NCBI GenBank assembly: GCA_032622095.1
Contig: CP136068.1
Coordinates: forward strand, 124,253,989-124,317,988
Length of the DNA stretch: 64,000 nt
Reading direction: 5' to 3'
DNA from: Siphonodentalium dalli
Lineage: Eukaryota > Mollusca > Scaphopoda > Gadilida > Siphonodentaliidae
The position numbers and the translations under genes are program-made. Below, piece by piece: positions 33,446-44,887 of this stretch (position 1 is its first letter; each line of letters opens with the position of its first letter). The notes below the pieces were generated by a model, which saw nothing but the letters and a program-made list of their open reading frames with translations, was not told the origin of the DNA and ran no database searches.

Positions 33446-33963
33446 TTTCAACGCGAGTGTCACTTTAACATTATCCCACAGTGTGCGCCATGTGTTACTT
33501 TAACATTCATCCATAGTGAGTGTCACTTTAATAATCATCCCCCTTGAGAGCCTAGTGTCCCTTCAAGACTGAAGCTACCCCACCGAGATCATCACGTGAT
33601 ATACATGTAGATAATATACCATTCATATGGAGAAGTCTAGATATAACCAGCGGGTCATGTCCGGACATGTCCAACCGGTACAAATAGACCGACGCGTGGG
33701 CGGAGAATATAGGTCAAACTCCATGTACTGCAGAGAATGTAGGTCAACCTGTCTAGACTGCCACCAACTGGGGGCGTTATCATCAGACCACGTGTTTCTG
33801 GGCCACATATTATTACACATCTCGAGAAATAACAAACTTCAAAAATCGATATCTGATCTGAGATTTGTTGGGTGGGTTCCTCGACTCGAATAAAAAAACA
33901 TTTTACCCCCGAAGCCAAAGAAATAGTAATTTAGGAGCGTATGATCGGATTGGGTACCTTTAA

Positions 33964-34374
33964 ACCAACATGTCGACTCTACCACTTGTAAGACGTGAGC
34001 ATTGAACCCATTTTGAATATGCATATATTCAAGATCATGCCATGAAACTCTACTATATAGAGATTCATGACATTATCTAGCATTTATACATGACTGCATG
34101 CATTTATACCCGTAGCATGAGTTCTTATTGGCAGGCTAATTTCAGTCCAATATCTGCATGCATGATTATCGTTCACATAAGGTTTCAACAAATGCTGCAA
34201 AAAATACTTGGGATTCTTCCAATTTTGAAATCGTGGGAACGGGCTACTTTGTCTACGTACAGTAATACCACCTCGATTTTATTAGGTAAAATACGAGGCC
34301 CGTAATTATATCAAACGAGATTCGCTGTATTACAACATATTTGTTGATTTTTACCTGCTGAGTAAAATCCAATG
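33964..34374. other. Non-coding sequence
   Basis: Includes a stub of the GATCATGCCATGAA inverted-repeat family near 34,033-34,075 and no supported exon. Confidence 0.4.
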
Positions 34375-34750
34375 ATGGCTTTTTATAGTATAACATCTCA
34401 TCGGGCGGTATATTTGAGGCAATTTTAGGATTACTTATTTGCTGTTGCTATCCACCATAAGAAATGCACTTTACCTATCATACTGATATTAGAGACCTTC
34501 TGAAAACACATGGTTGTGGATTAAGAACGCATTTACTCCCATGTATAATATAACATCTCACAGGGTGGTATATTAAAAACAAAAATTTAGGATTACTCAT
34601 TCGCTTTTATAGCCTGTTCCTATCCAACATATGAAATATATCTTTGCCATGCAGACTGATACATGTATGAAATAGAGATACTCTGCAGATCCACTTTTAT
34701 GGGATGAGAATGCAAATACTATACTATAAAGTTATTATACAAGGCGGGTA
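34375..34750. repeat. Tandem repeat, about 185-bp period, two and a partial copies
   Basis: Units share TATAACATCTCA.GGG.GGT, TTTAGGATTAC, TTGCTATCC-like and AATGCA.TTTAC words. They start near 34,385 and 34,550, with a partial third near 34,725. Non-coding. Confidence 0.6.
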
Positions 34751-34769
34751 CAGCATGTGTTTTTTTCCA

Positions 34770-34843
34770 GGTTGTGGTGAACAGTCATATTGGACGAGAT
34801 GCGTAGCGTCGAGTCCAATATGACTTGTCACCACAACCTGCAC
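34770..34843. repeat. Hairpin: GTCATATTGGAC stem
   Basis: AGGTTGTGGTGA and GTCATATTGGAC are followed, after a short loop, by their complements GTCCAATATGAC and TCACCACAACCT. The GAGTCCAATATGACTTTTTCC-like words recur near 35,130-35,180, so this belongs to a short dispersed family. Confidence 0.6.
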
Positions 34844-35340
34844 GATGGACGAGTACAAGAAAACACATACTGTATACAACTTGTATAATGACATTTATAT
34901 TATCCATCTGTATGTTTATCCAAATTTTGGAAATACAATTATTGTATAATTACATGATGTGCATGTACTCTTCCCAGGGACTTGGAGACCGGGTTGGGTG
35001 CACCCCCTCAAAGATTCAGTGGTGTGAAAATCGGAGCAATTGGACAGTTGGACATTTCAGTAGAATTTAACATTTCCGACTTTCAGATTCCGTGACGTCA
35101 CCGAGTCCCGATAACTTTTATAAAAGTCAAATTGGACTCGACTCGATTCGATTCGTGAGTCCAATATGACTTTTTCCAGGATTATCATGTGACGAATCAG
35201 AAAGAGTGTTAGTTAAGGGATGGATAATAAATGTATTTATATAAGATCTCAGTAAGTCGCACATAGTCTGTATATAATTATTCCAAGTATTTATCGGTCT
35301 ATTTTCATTTTTGGAAAGCGACACAAATATGAGCTTAGGT
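34844..35340. other. Non-coding sequence
   Basis: No exon is supported. It contains GGACTCGACTCGATTCGATT near 35,132, related to the hairpin family just upstream. Confidence 0.4.
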
Positions 35341-35344
35341 TTAA

Positions 35345-35843
35345 AGGTGGATTATCTCTTTGTAAACATGTATTATATAGTTACCGGGGTATCACATATT
35401 AGATCTGAATCGAAGACGCCTGTGCGGACATGCTTCTATCGATTAATATTCATTTTATTTCGAATATTTTCTGGTCTAAAAAGATGTGGTTGTTTAGCTA
35501 ACGAACAATAGTGGTTACTGTTAACAGAGACCCGAAATTTTATTGTGTAATTTTGTCACAAATAAAGGTTAATTATACTCATTATCGCTTATAACTATGG
35601 AATAAAACAATACAACCAATCAATCTGGAACATTTTACGTTCGGTACGTAGCCATAGGAACAGCCTAATGCTCTCTATCGCTATATGGTACCACCCGAAT
35701 GGTCTGTTCTAAAAATAGACAAATAAACGGGCCCAATAAATATTCGAAATAAAATCAATATTAATTTATAGACAGTGGTCTTCAGTTCATATTTATACCC
35801 ACGCAACTATTTCAAATTTGTTATTTAAAGAGATAATCCATCT
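35345..35843. mobile_element. TTAA-flanked MITE, AGGTGGATTATCTC ends
   Basis: TTAA at 35,341-35,344 and 35,844-35,847 flank AGGTGGATTATCTCTTTG on the left and AAAGAGATAATCCATCT on the right, inverted repeats with one mismatch. The interior is non-coding. It is a third TTAA-type family in this window. Confidence 0.65.
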
Positions 35844-35851
35844 TTAATTTA

Positions 35852-36741
35852 AAATTGATGTAAATGTCAGAGGGTTACTATGGGTCCATTTATGTCCTCG
35901 AGCCTTTGACATTAAATTTATAAAGTTAGCTTTGGCAGTATGGGCTCTGTCAATGAATCTCAGTCTTGGTGGGCAGGGTCAATGGAAAGTTCATATTACC
36001 TTTTGATGTCTTCATATAGCATTTATTCATTCATTTATAAGAATAACACATCTTGATTATCATCATCACCATCGGCACATACAATCGAACATCATCCACA
36101 GACTGGCATAGTCTGATAATACATCTAACACACAGAGTGTTATAATACGCCAATATAGATATTGGCCCTGCAACCAAATGCAAATATATTACCATTTGCA
36201 TGACAAGCACGCATATGTGCATACACAAATATATGTTAAAGGAACTTGAGGAGTTCCTGAAAATACAAGATATGCCAGATATCCAATCTATATCTATTTA
36301 ATTGAGATATCTACAAACTGGCATCTCAGGTTATCGGGAGATAACCTCACAAAAGTAATCACATTAAAATATAATTAAAATAGGAAATATACTTTATGTC
36401 AAAACGGGACAAACTCTACTCATTTACTTGAAGACAAAAGTTATTATAAAAACATTGGTTATAACGATAAAATATAGAAACTGTGAACATACCAGTTCAA
36501 TGAGACATAGGCCACTATGTCAGGATCTGTATACAACGATAGTCTAAACAACTTGACGACATCTTGACGACAAAATAAACTAAGACTTTAAGACAATAAC
36601 TTTCCGAAGACAACTTTACTTTCTGACCAACTAATCTAAAACCCCGCGAAACTGTTTAAACTTTGACAACTTTACGCGCGACCATGTGTCATCCAATCAG
36701 CGGCGAGCTTACCTGTACTATTTGAAGTGGCAGTACTAGAG
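35852..36741. other. Non-coding sequence
   Basis: AT-rich. I recognise no exon, RNA gene or repeat border up to the direct repeat at 36,742. Confidence 0.4.
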
Positions 36742-36958
36742 CGTTTAGCATTGGGCTGAAGTGACAGTGATAAGACAGGGACGGATCGAATACAGCAAAG
36801 TTGAGAGGGTAAACGGGATGTCGTAAATACCGGTGATATGGATGAATATGTTAGCTGCTAGTTGTCAGTATTAACTTGTATTAGTTGTATATAAACTAGG
36901 GCTAAATTACACCGTCACATAAATACCAACTAACAAACAAAAACGGCAAAATGAATCA
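36742..36958 (+). repeat. 217-bp direct repeat, first copy
   Basis: Starts CGTTTAGCATTGGGCTGAAG and ends GGCAAAATGAATCA. The copy at 38,135-38,351 is in the same orientation with only one clear substitution (AAGTTGAGAGG against AAGATGAGAGG). Similarity stops abruptly at both ends. Confidence 0.85.
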
Positions 36959-38134
36959 CATTATCGAGTCAGCCCCACCATGATGACATGTAATTATGAA
37001 TTATGTTTCAACAGGGCTCGATGAGACGTACTGCTCGTCGACAGGATATCACAGTGAAATGGCCACGCCCTCTCTGCAGTAAAGCAAGCCCTCAATAAAA
37101 CCCACTGGTAATACTCAGCTTAAACAACCTATTGGGTATGTACTAACCCATGTATGCAACATCCGCAATATCGACCGTCTAACAAGACTAACATAATATT
37201 AAAACGTAGGGTAGCGGGCTCCGGCCCTAGACGGCTCCTTGTGCGCTGATGAATGTCCTCGGGCGGCATAGATACCCTTTTGGTGGCCGTATTATAAGCC
37301 ATTGAGTAATTATCTCTTTCAAAATGACTAACCTGCTAACTCTTTAATATAAAACTTATAGTATTACCCCGCACACCAAATACAATGTGTACAGGCTGGC
37401 ACAAGAATGTTCCGAGCCTGCCTTTATGCGTTGTTAGTTGTTTGCCTGTGTGGTCGCAGTATAAGCTATCAATACAATCTCCCAACTGACTTACTTCCAC
37501 ATATACAAACTTAAACACATGTTCTCAACCACACCCGTACATATACGAAGACACACTACTAGCAACAACAGTCGGTACCCAATCCTCAGAGACATATCAC
37601 CAACGGTCTGGCCTCAGCTGCGTCCTCATCTGTGCACAACACAACGGGCTCTGAGACTCACACAGGAGTGTAAGGCGGGCATTGCACCACCGAGAGTTGG
37701 GGAGCCCCGACCGACCTTACGTCAACCGGCCGGCATTGCACACCCTTCCTAGAGTTGAGCCCGTAGTATAAGCCCGGAATACAACAGACTAAGACAACGG
37801 AGTTCAAGCATGCACCAACTTGGACACTAGTTTACAACAAACCACTAAATAAAAAGATATCAACTAAGTTAAACAAACAGAACTCGTACTACAATCAATG
37901 TAAGTCTTCTCGCTGGTCCGCTTTTGGAACGGGGGGGGGGCTTTGCTTCCTGCCAGGGTGGCATGTAACCCATACTCCACAAGCAAGCATCAATGACTAG
38001 AAAACACTCACAACCAAACCCAACAAACGCTCTTCAGCGGCACTATATCACTCAACCGTGGGTTGTAGGAGAGGGCTTATAGCCCTTTCAAATCTTCCCG
38101 GGGGGATCTTCCCAAACCCAAACTCCAAACTCTC
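36959..38134. other. 1.2-kb interval between the direct repeats, no coding
   Basis: Richer in GC than its surroundings, especially 37,200-37,270 and 37,600-37,780, with words such as GGCGGGCATTGCACC and CCGGCCGGCATTGCAC. If the direct repeats were LTRs this would be the interior of a terminal-repeat element. I see no primer-binding site, polypurine tract or protein to support that. Confidence 0.4.
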
Positions 38135-38351
38135 CGTTTAGCATTGGGCTGAAGTGACAGTGATAAGACAGGGACGGATCGAATACAGCAAAGATGAGAG
38201 GGTAAACGGGATGTCGTAAATACCGGTGATATGGATGAATATGTTAGCTGCTAGTTGTCAGTATTAACTTGTATTAGTTGTATATAAACTAGGGCTAAAT
38301 TACACCGTCACATAAATACCAACTAACAAACAAAAACGGCAAAATGAATCA
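38135..38351 (+). repeat. 217-bp direct repeat, second copy
   Basis: Nearly identical to 36,742-36,958. The flanking five bases do not match those at the first copy, so there is no evident target duplication around the pair. Confidence 0.85.
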
Positions 38352-41300
38352 TACCACCTGTGACCTTATACTGCAAGTCGTACGAAGTTTGAACGGTACG
38401 ATTTTATCATAGACGGACTCGTAGTCATCAATTATGCCAAAAGATTTTTGGACAGTCCGAAAATATTTAGGACTACAATTAGCTATTCGTAATAATTATC
38501 TCTCATAATTCATTGTGCGAAAGTTGTCTAATATGTGAACATTTCCTAAGGGAACTACTCATCAGCGAGTATTTAGAAATTGCAAATTATACAGATTCTG
38601 CGATAAATGTTTATTCGACATATCTTAAACATATCTTACATAAAATATAACTCACAGAAAACATACATGTACAAGATCTATAAGGAAAACATTCTAAATA
38701 GAAATGTTTAGGAGCACGAATCTATAACACGTACCCCATCGACTGCGGTTAGTTTCCAAAATATACATTTTATCTAATAAATTATTGTAATAGGTGTGTG
38801 TTGTTGGGGGACTCGGCCATTGACATATATAGTACAGCAAACAACGGTTCGATCTTTTGACGCCATGTTCGCTGTCAATTCCGAACCCTGCCATGATACG
38901 GCGCTGTAGTCGTTGGGGCACATTGTGTGAACCGCAAAGCGGTTCTCGCTGAATATACCACCAACGACCAGTGACGTAACCCCCGATAACACACACACCC
39001 ACAACATTAATTTCTTATATTTATGTAGCTTTTTGATGATTTATTTCCATAAAAAGAGCTGAGTGTATTCTTATAATATGTCGACAATTTGAGACTAGCC
39101 CACGCAGCACACTAAGTCAGTCCAATATAAGATTTCCAAGCACTTAGCAATGATTACGTGATCGATATACATAATTGGCTCCATATGCAATTCGGGAGAA
39201 CTTTGAAAAGCACGCCAAATTATTCTCCTGACCGCTTTTATCGATTAGGTCAGATTACGTCAACAATTTGTGTCGTCGTGTCCGTGTTACGGTATTTGTG
39301 TTATTGGGGTATGAAACAGGTGACTCAATTGGCAGTTGTCCAATCACAGAACATGATTTAGTGAAACAAAGATGGGCTATATGTAGATATAGCAGGACAA
39401 TGGGGCATAAATTCCAGAAAATGGCACATTTTAGCCTGGTGTTTCTATAAATGATGGAAAAGCAAACTTCTGGTTATCTTACAGCACGTGTTAAAGCACA
39501 ATATGGTAATGCTGCTTTAAAATGGAACTGTATATTATATGCGCAATTTGACATGACAGTTAGATTATAATACATCATTATGATCGTAAGATGTCACTCT
39601 TTCCGATGTATATATATAGAATCATGTATTGGTTTGCTGATGGGTAAAATCGATTAAATCTGACAAAAAAAGTCCCGCCACTGAATCTGGGCTTAGAGTC
39701 TGCTATACATAAAGATATATACACGGAGCTTCGACGTAAAGCAGCATTATCCCAGCCGATTTCACTAACTGGTTTACGTCGAAGTAAACTGTGACTATAC
39801 TTTATCTGTTTTATCTTTCGTGGAAAACATCGAATGCTATATGCACCTTTCAGTATCAGTGGGCGGGACATATACGGCGGTTGTTGCAAACAGGTGTGCA
39901 CTGTGCAATTTAAAAGTCACCTATTGAAGAATACACATATTAAAGAACTTAGACTATTCTACTATGTACTTGTACAGTACTAGTCGGAACAAGTGGTATA
40001 TCAAATCGCGCCTTTATTGCGATATATAGCGCGCCTTATATGAATTAAGCGCGAAGCGCGATAAAATCGCAACTCTATATATTTCAGATAATGGGTCGTT
40101 CCTCTATGACTATTAGTCGCAGGAATTTCGTAGCGGAAAATTGTTTATATATACATGTATAATTTTACTATATACACACACTAATCTCGCACACACACTG
40201 TCTCTCTTCTTGAATATCACAGAAATGCGAGGATATATATCCCACAGTCGTGCAGATACTGATACATGGTATACATCTGGGTAATAATATTTGCTTCAAA
40301 TCAAAAGCAGAAATTTTGGTAAAGTGCATAGTATTCGAAGTGCGTTAATGGATAATTCCATGATAGACTAAGCACTCTGATGAGTTTGTGTAAAAAGATT
40401 TTCAGATATGGGTCCGGATGTAAAAGCGCATGGTTACTATGACAACCGGCATCTTTCTCTCTTCACAATATACATTCATGTGTGAGATTAATGCACAAAT
40501 AAGACCAAGATGGAGAACTATATGTCATGCCATCGGCACACATAGTCAAATTTCTTTTGAAAACAAAATAGGTTTTTAACACCATTTGCATTAAAACCAC
40601 GCCAGTATCTAAACGTGATGGGATTTAACAAGTCGCTTATTGCACGTGAATTTGTGGTGAAACATAAATAACAATTATCAATGAATATTAACAATCTATA
40701 GACATTGATTGAATAGACTGTTCTTGGTTTGTCCGTGTGTGGTGAAACAGTAAACGTTTATCATGCATGGTACTATATAGAGAACATTTAACCGGACTAG
40801 ATTAAATCAGTCATTTTAACTCCAGATCCATGAATCTCCGGGTCTATCTAGTCGAGTGTTTCATCTAATTACACACGTAGACGTGAATGTGCACCAAAAA
40901 CTCGGATATGGGGCCAATACTATATAACATGTAATTTACAAGACGGTGAAATTTCGTATACTATATATAATCAGCAAATCTACACGTGTCGTGTGTTTAT
41001 TATGCCCAACAGGGTTCGCGCTGCCATTTGCAAAAAAAAACAAATTCATTTGGCAAAATGTCATACAACATCATCGGAAGTATATTAACAATGCCATGTG
41101 CAGACTTGCAGACAATACAAAGGGAAACCCGATCAAGAAATCTATTAACTTAGCGTGGTCAGCAGTTATACGTAAACTTCTTTATTTTCACAAAACGGCC
41201 ACCCCTTCTTTCTGTCATAATCAAACATTTATCAAAAACTAATCGACCGTTGTTAAAATATGAGTCGGGAAAAAAAACAATGTTCTGCAAATGTTTCATC

Positions 41301-41756
41301 GATGCTGGTGTAAGTAATTTGTTAGTTTTTACAGTATATAACAAAGATAAAAACATGAGATGTCCCTTCAATTATCCCAATTATTCCCTCAATTAAATTT
41401 AGCAAACAATTTTGAAATTTGGCAAAAAAATAATTTCATTTGGCAAACATTTTGGCAAGAGAAATTTTTGGTCCAGCGCCAACCCTGACCGGATTCTTAT
41501 TAGTAATACCATATCTTCGCACAACATCAATGTAGAAGCTGACTATAGGGTTATAAACCTTTGGCTGTTATTTTATACCGACTTGTAAGTTTTATAGTAT
41601 TGGCCCCAGGAAAAAAAATAAAATAGAGAACGGCAACTGATTCATGGTACATCGCCTGTTCCAGTTTTATCAAACATATCCATAGTCACAGAATAACAGG
41701 AAGGATAACAGATGCACGTGTCTCGGAATATCACGTTGAGCAATTCGTAGATAATA
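38352..41756. other. Non-coding sequence, possible 3' flank of the GTPase gene
   Basis: No exon is supported on either strand. GC-skewed palindromic words (GCGCGAAGCGCGATAAAATC) occur near 40,050. The last kilobase may contain the 3' untranslated region of the minus-strand GTPase gene that ends at 41,757, but no signal settles its end. Confidence 0.4.
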
Positions 41757-42002
41757 TCACATTATAGCACAGCTTTTGGCGGCTTCTTTCCTGAGTTGCG
41801 TTTTGGCTTCGCTGATACCGCTGAACCGTTTACGTCTGATGAGCGAGCGGTGACGTCGGAACGTGGGACTTGAGTTCGTACTTTTATTACCGGCAGACGA
41901 CAGCGCGGCCACCTCCATCAGATCACAGACACTCTTGTTGGATGTCTTTGCTGTTGTCTCCGAATAGACTAGAGCGGATATGGATTTAGCTGTTTTCAAA
42001 CC
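41757..42002 (-). CDS. Rnd-family GTPase, last exon with CaaX box
   Basis: After a good acceptor (CTCTTTTGCAG) the exon encodes 81 residues and a stop. GLKTAKSISALVYSETTAK covers the last helix region and the G5 position (ETTAK in place of the usual ECSAK). NKSVCDLMEVA then matches the Rnd helix, a Ser/Arg-rich extension contains RRHRSLIRRKRF, and TQLRKEAAKSCAIM ends the protein. The long basic extension and the AKSC-x-x-M ending are hallmarks of Rnd1-3 proteins, whose Cys is farnesylated and holds the protein at membranes. Rnd proteins are constitutively GTP-bound antagonists of RhoA/ROCK contractility; that role is family knowledge, not seen here. Confidence 0.85.
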   Translation of the reverse strand, partial: GLKTAKSISALVYSETTAKTSNKSVCDLMEVAALSSAGNKSTNSSPTFRRHRSLIRRKRFSGISEAKTQLRKEAAKSCAIM

Positions 42003-43370
42003 CTGCAAAAGAGATGGATGACATCAATGTCATGTTTTGTAGATGGCATGCATCTATCGTTTTTGTTAAATGTTGAATCTATAAGTACAGTTGAAAGGTA
42101 TTGTTGGTTTTCATTGTCAGTATGCTAATCCTGATGTGCTCATTCGATATATTCTGCCTGTAGGCATTATGCTGCCATTGACGGAAGATGGCAACTCATA
42201 TACCTATACTGGTGCATTCTGATTATAGAAGATATGTATGAATTATATAATCGACTTTGCTTATTGACTATTCGAACATATAACCAGTTAAAACTCAACC
42301 GACTGCCTCAAGTTCTTTAGTCTTCAACTTCGACAGAGTTATCCATTCTGTAAGTTACTGTAACAACACTACCCTACCAAAAAATTGACATGTTTTCAGT
42401 GGTTGACTGGTAAAAGACAACTGGCTAACCGGGAAACAAAAAAGGAACCATTGAAAACATCTTTGCTCATGTATGGAACAAATTTTGACACTTAATCAAA
42501 TTCAACATTGTTTTTATATATGGAGCTAGAATATATTCCGGATGCCGGGTTTGTTTTAACCTGGGTGCCGGATTCAAAGGGCGGGGTCGCTAGTCTCTCT
42601 CGAGCCTTCAAATAGTGTGTCTGACATTCACAGAGGGTGCATTTAGTGACATTCTGTTCAGTTTCAATATCACCTAATTTTCAGAAGATAAAATGCATAT
42701 TAATCGAGAAGAATAATGGGTGAAGACCACCAACGTCAACTCGGGAACATCAATCTCCCATAGCAGTTGAGGCTTAAGCAGAATGAGGTTCCTAGAGGGT
42801 GAATTTGGTTACGCTAGCCCGCCGTGTGGTATACAGCGTCACTAAATTCACCCTCTGGGGACCTCATTCTGCAAATGTCAGACACACTATTTCAAGACTT
42901 GGTAAGTTGGTCTCTTTGTCAGTGCTGTCGCTGTCAGTGCTGTAAGGAATATGTAGTATTGATATACTGATAAATAACTCTGTGTGTGTATGTGTGCACA
43001 AAATGTACATGTTCACTTCTAAATATATTATTACTATTAATGAATAATGTTATACATATATAGCAATGATAGTGCTATTATATTTATTTATTTATAATGT
43101 GTTTATTGATATTTATTTATAACGTGTTTATTTATATTTATTTATAATAATGTGTATAATATGCTTATATATGTACCATGATATATGTAAATAGTGTACA
43201 AATGTTATCTCGATACCTATGTAGTATAGGTCATGAGAATAAAGAATTGAACTGTCGCAATCGGGTTGTTTGACTGGCAGTGATCAGTAAATGGATCAGA
43301 CTCATAACTCAGTGTATATGCTACCTTTGGACCACAGTCACGTGAGGAGCTATTCGCTAATTTTGCTTAC
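42003..43370. other. GTPase intron: MITE plus retroelement tail
   Basis: Holds the inverted-repeat MITE at 42,609-42,893 and, at about 42,955-43,250, AT-rich TTTATTTATAATGTG repeats ending in AATAAAGAATTGAACTG. The latter resembles the 3' tail of a non-LTR retroelement. Confidence 0.5.
42609..42893. mobile_element. MITE with AAATAGTGTGTCTGACAT ends
   Basis: The left terminus AAATAGTGTGTCTGACAT pairs with ATGTCAGACACACTATTT on the right. Inside, GCAGAATGAGGT..CTAGAGGGTGAATTTGG pairs with the ACCTCATTCTGC side, closing on a CCCGCCGTG loop. A full relative lies at 61,439-61,850 and a core-only copy at 59,706-59,804. No protein frame. Confidence 0.75.
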
Positions 43371-43505
43371 CTGATCATAAGATATAGTGGCTTGTTTCTT
43401 TCGTCTGAGGGTTGCCTTCGTATCAGCGTCATCCCGCAGATCTGTCTTACAACCCGCTAATATGATTGGCTGTTTCGGGCAGTGTTGTCGGACTTCAGGA
43501 TGCCA
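43371..43505 (-). CDS. Rnd-family GTPase, exon with guanine-specificity motif
   Basis: Clean borders (acceptor TCGTTTTACAG, donor CAG|GTAAGC) enclose 45 codons in phase 0. [20 protein letters not shown] is followed by [20 protein letters not shown] and ISYDQ. GCKTDLR contains the G4 guanine-binding motif in the Rnd/RhoF style (CKTD in place of NKxD). The SYDQ end continues into the G of the next exon, as in Rnd proteins (SYDQG). Confidence 0.85.
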
Positions 43506-44887
43506 CTGTAAAACGAAGTATATTTCATAATCAAGAAATAAGCACCACGCCCAATATTTGAAAATAATCGCATTCCTTATATGTCAACGTTACATAGTCA
43601 AATACATTCACTTGCTGGATATTTTCCGTTAAATATAGTAGGAGATTTCCCCATAAGTGGCTGGATTTATTGGTAGAGTCTCCCTTTAACTTTGATTTGA
43701 ATAAACCCAGCGTCTTGTGAACGAGATTTATGTAAGATATGCGGCGTCATGCAACGGATGATTTTATTCCATTGCAGTTTCTAAACAAATAAACTCACAC
43801 AATACACGTGAAGTATGTGCACTTCTCTTCCAAATTTCTTTTCAAGAAATATCTATGAAAAGTGCGTATAAACTTAACGATAATAGAAAAAAAGCATGAT
43901 CCAATGACCGAAATATAAATGCACTGGAAAACGTTGATGGGCTAATATTCGTCTCGGTGTAAACAGTATTTAATTCATAACAAAGTAATCACAATATAAT
44001 AAACAGTTATGGTATGGGGGATTCGACAACGATTTAATAGCGTAAACGTCTAGGTGTCGTCTCCGGTTACGGTGTTAACGAGCTCACAACGTGAGTGTGC
44101 TTGATTAAATTGCGATGTGTTTCAGAAAATTTGAGGTTCAGGGTTAGCGTTTATTACGCCCTAGTATAGGGTGTACACTACCAGGCATATTTGGCGCTGT
44201 CATATGAGCTGTAGAGAAATGGGATTTAAAACGTACTGGCAATTGGCGTACCGGTTAGACTTTTTGCAGGATGTGTGTATTCGCGGATGCATGTATCTTC
44301 GCGGATGTCTCATTGTTGTATTATGTAACTTTTTTGACCGCGTTAATTGCTTTTGATATTCAGGTGTGAACAATGGCTGGGCCACTCTCGAAGATTTAAT
44401 TGTGAAAACACAATGCATGATACACGTATAACAGCCAACATTGCTGATGATCTTTGGTCCGCATTCAGTGGCTATCTCGTATGGTGAATGAGAAATCATC
44501 AGTGATAAGTCGTAGTTGTTGTAATAATTCGAAGGATTGGTTGTTTAAACGGATTCTGAGGTGCTGCATTCGATCATGAAACCTTGAAGGAATTATGAAT
44601 AATTATTCACCATAATCGGAAGCCATATCATAGATTCTCTCAACCATTTAGTTGTTTTAGTAATAGGTGCACATGGAGAATGAAACCTCAAGTTGTCGGA
44701 AAGTATTGATAATGAGTCTCTAGATTGTTTGTAAATCATTCAGTGTTCAGCCGCCGTAGATTGGCTTCTGCCAGTAAATGTCATACCTCTATTTCAATAG
44801 AAATGAGAACACATAACAAAGAAAAGATACATGCCAACCGAAAACAATTCAAATTTCGTATAAGAGAACCGAGAAATTGAGTTTCCC

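Larger units (their letters stand above)
25894..33786. mobile_element. Palindromic virus-like element with packaging-type ATPase
   Basis: The left end CTGATGATAACGCCCCCAG and the right end are exact reverse complements. The two arms, 25,894-29,819 and 29,839-33,786, match along their whole length apart from scattered indels, separated by a 19-bp spacer. ACCA flanks both ends (GACCA can also be read), giving a 4- or 5-bp target duplication. Each arm encodes a zinc-finger/polyQ/packaging ATPase protein, a polyQ membrane-type protein, a cluster of small overlapping frames and a deleted second copy of the ATPase 3' end. The ATPase type is known from adintovirus/Polinton-like and related double-stranded DNA elements. 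I see no DNA polymerase, integrase, protease or capsid gene, and the target duplication is shorter than the 6 bp usual for Polintons, so the class is open. Confidence 0.85.
29839..33786. repeat. Right arm of the giant inverted repeat
   Basis: This 3,948-bp arm is the reverse complement of the left arm, with genes on the plus strand. Differences are mostly single-base indels, many in homopolymers (extra A near 30,258 and near 30,318; C/G tract lengths near 30,594-30,605 and 30,830), plus changes in CAA-repeat and 9-bp-repeat number. These indels break the ATPase and the PYYYDFD frame in this arm. Confidence 0.9.
25608..33959. mobile_element. AGGTACTCAATC-family MITE split by the palindromic insertion
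   Basis: The left part (25,608-25,893) begins AGGTAATCAATCCGATCAG after TTAA. The right part (33,787-33,959) ends GATCGGATTGGGTACCT before TTAA at 33,960-33,963. Aligned to the reverse complement of the copy at 56,396-56,746, the two parts join without gap across TTTGACCACGTGTTTCTGGG, apart from a repeated ACCA at the join. The host of the insertion is therefore an older MITE of this family. Confidence 0.85.

Noticed and set aside
25894-33786. Palindrome as a pure sequencing or assembly fold-back
   Set aside because: A fold-back would repeat the same flank on both sides. Here the flanks differ, complete one another and are separated by a target duplication. Local errors inside the arms remain possible.
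25894-33786. CRISPR array or prokaryotic phage origin
   Set aside because: Repeats are not regularly spaced with unique spacers, and gene signals (TATA-like box, AATAAA, polyQ, host MITE context) are eukaryotic.
25894-33786. Classification as a standard Polinton/Maverick
   Set aside because: No polymerase B, integrase, protease or capsid frame and no 6-bp target duplication; only the ATPase type is shared.
36742-38351. LTR retrotransposon call
   Set aside because: No primer-binding site, polypurine tract, TG..CA ends, target duplication or pol frame could be seen.
39578-39901. 107-residue minus-strand frame
   Set aside because: No splice signals, domain or repeated homologue; composition is that of random AT-rich DNA.
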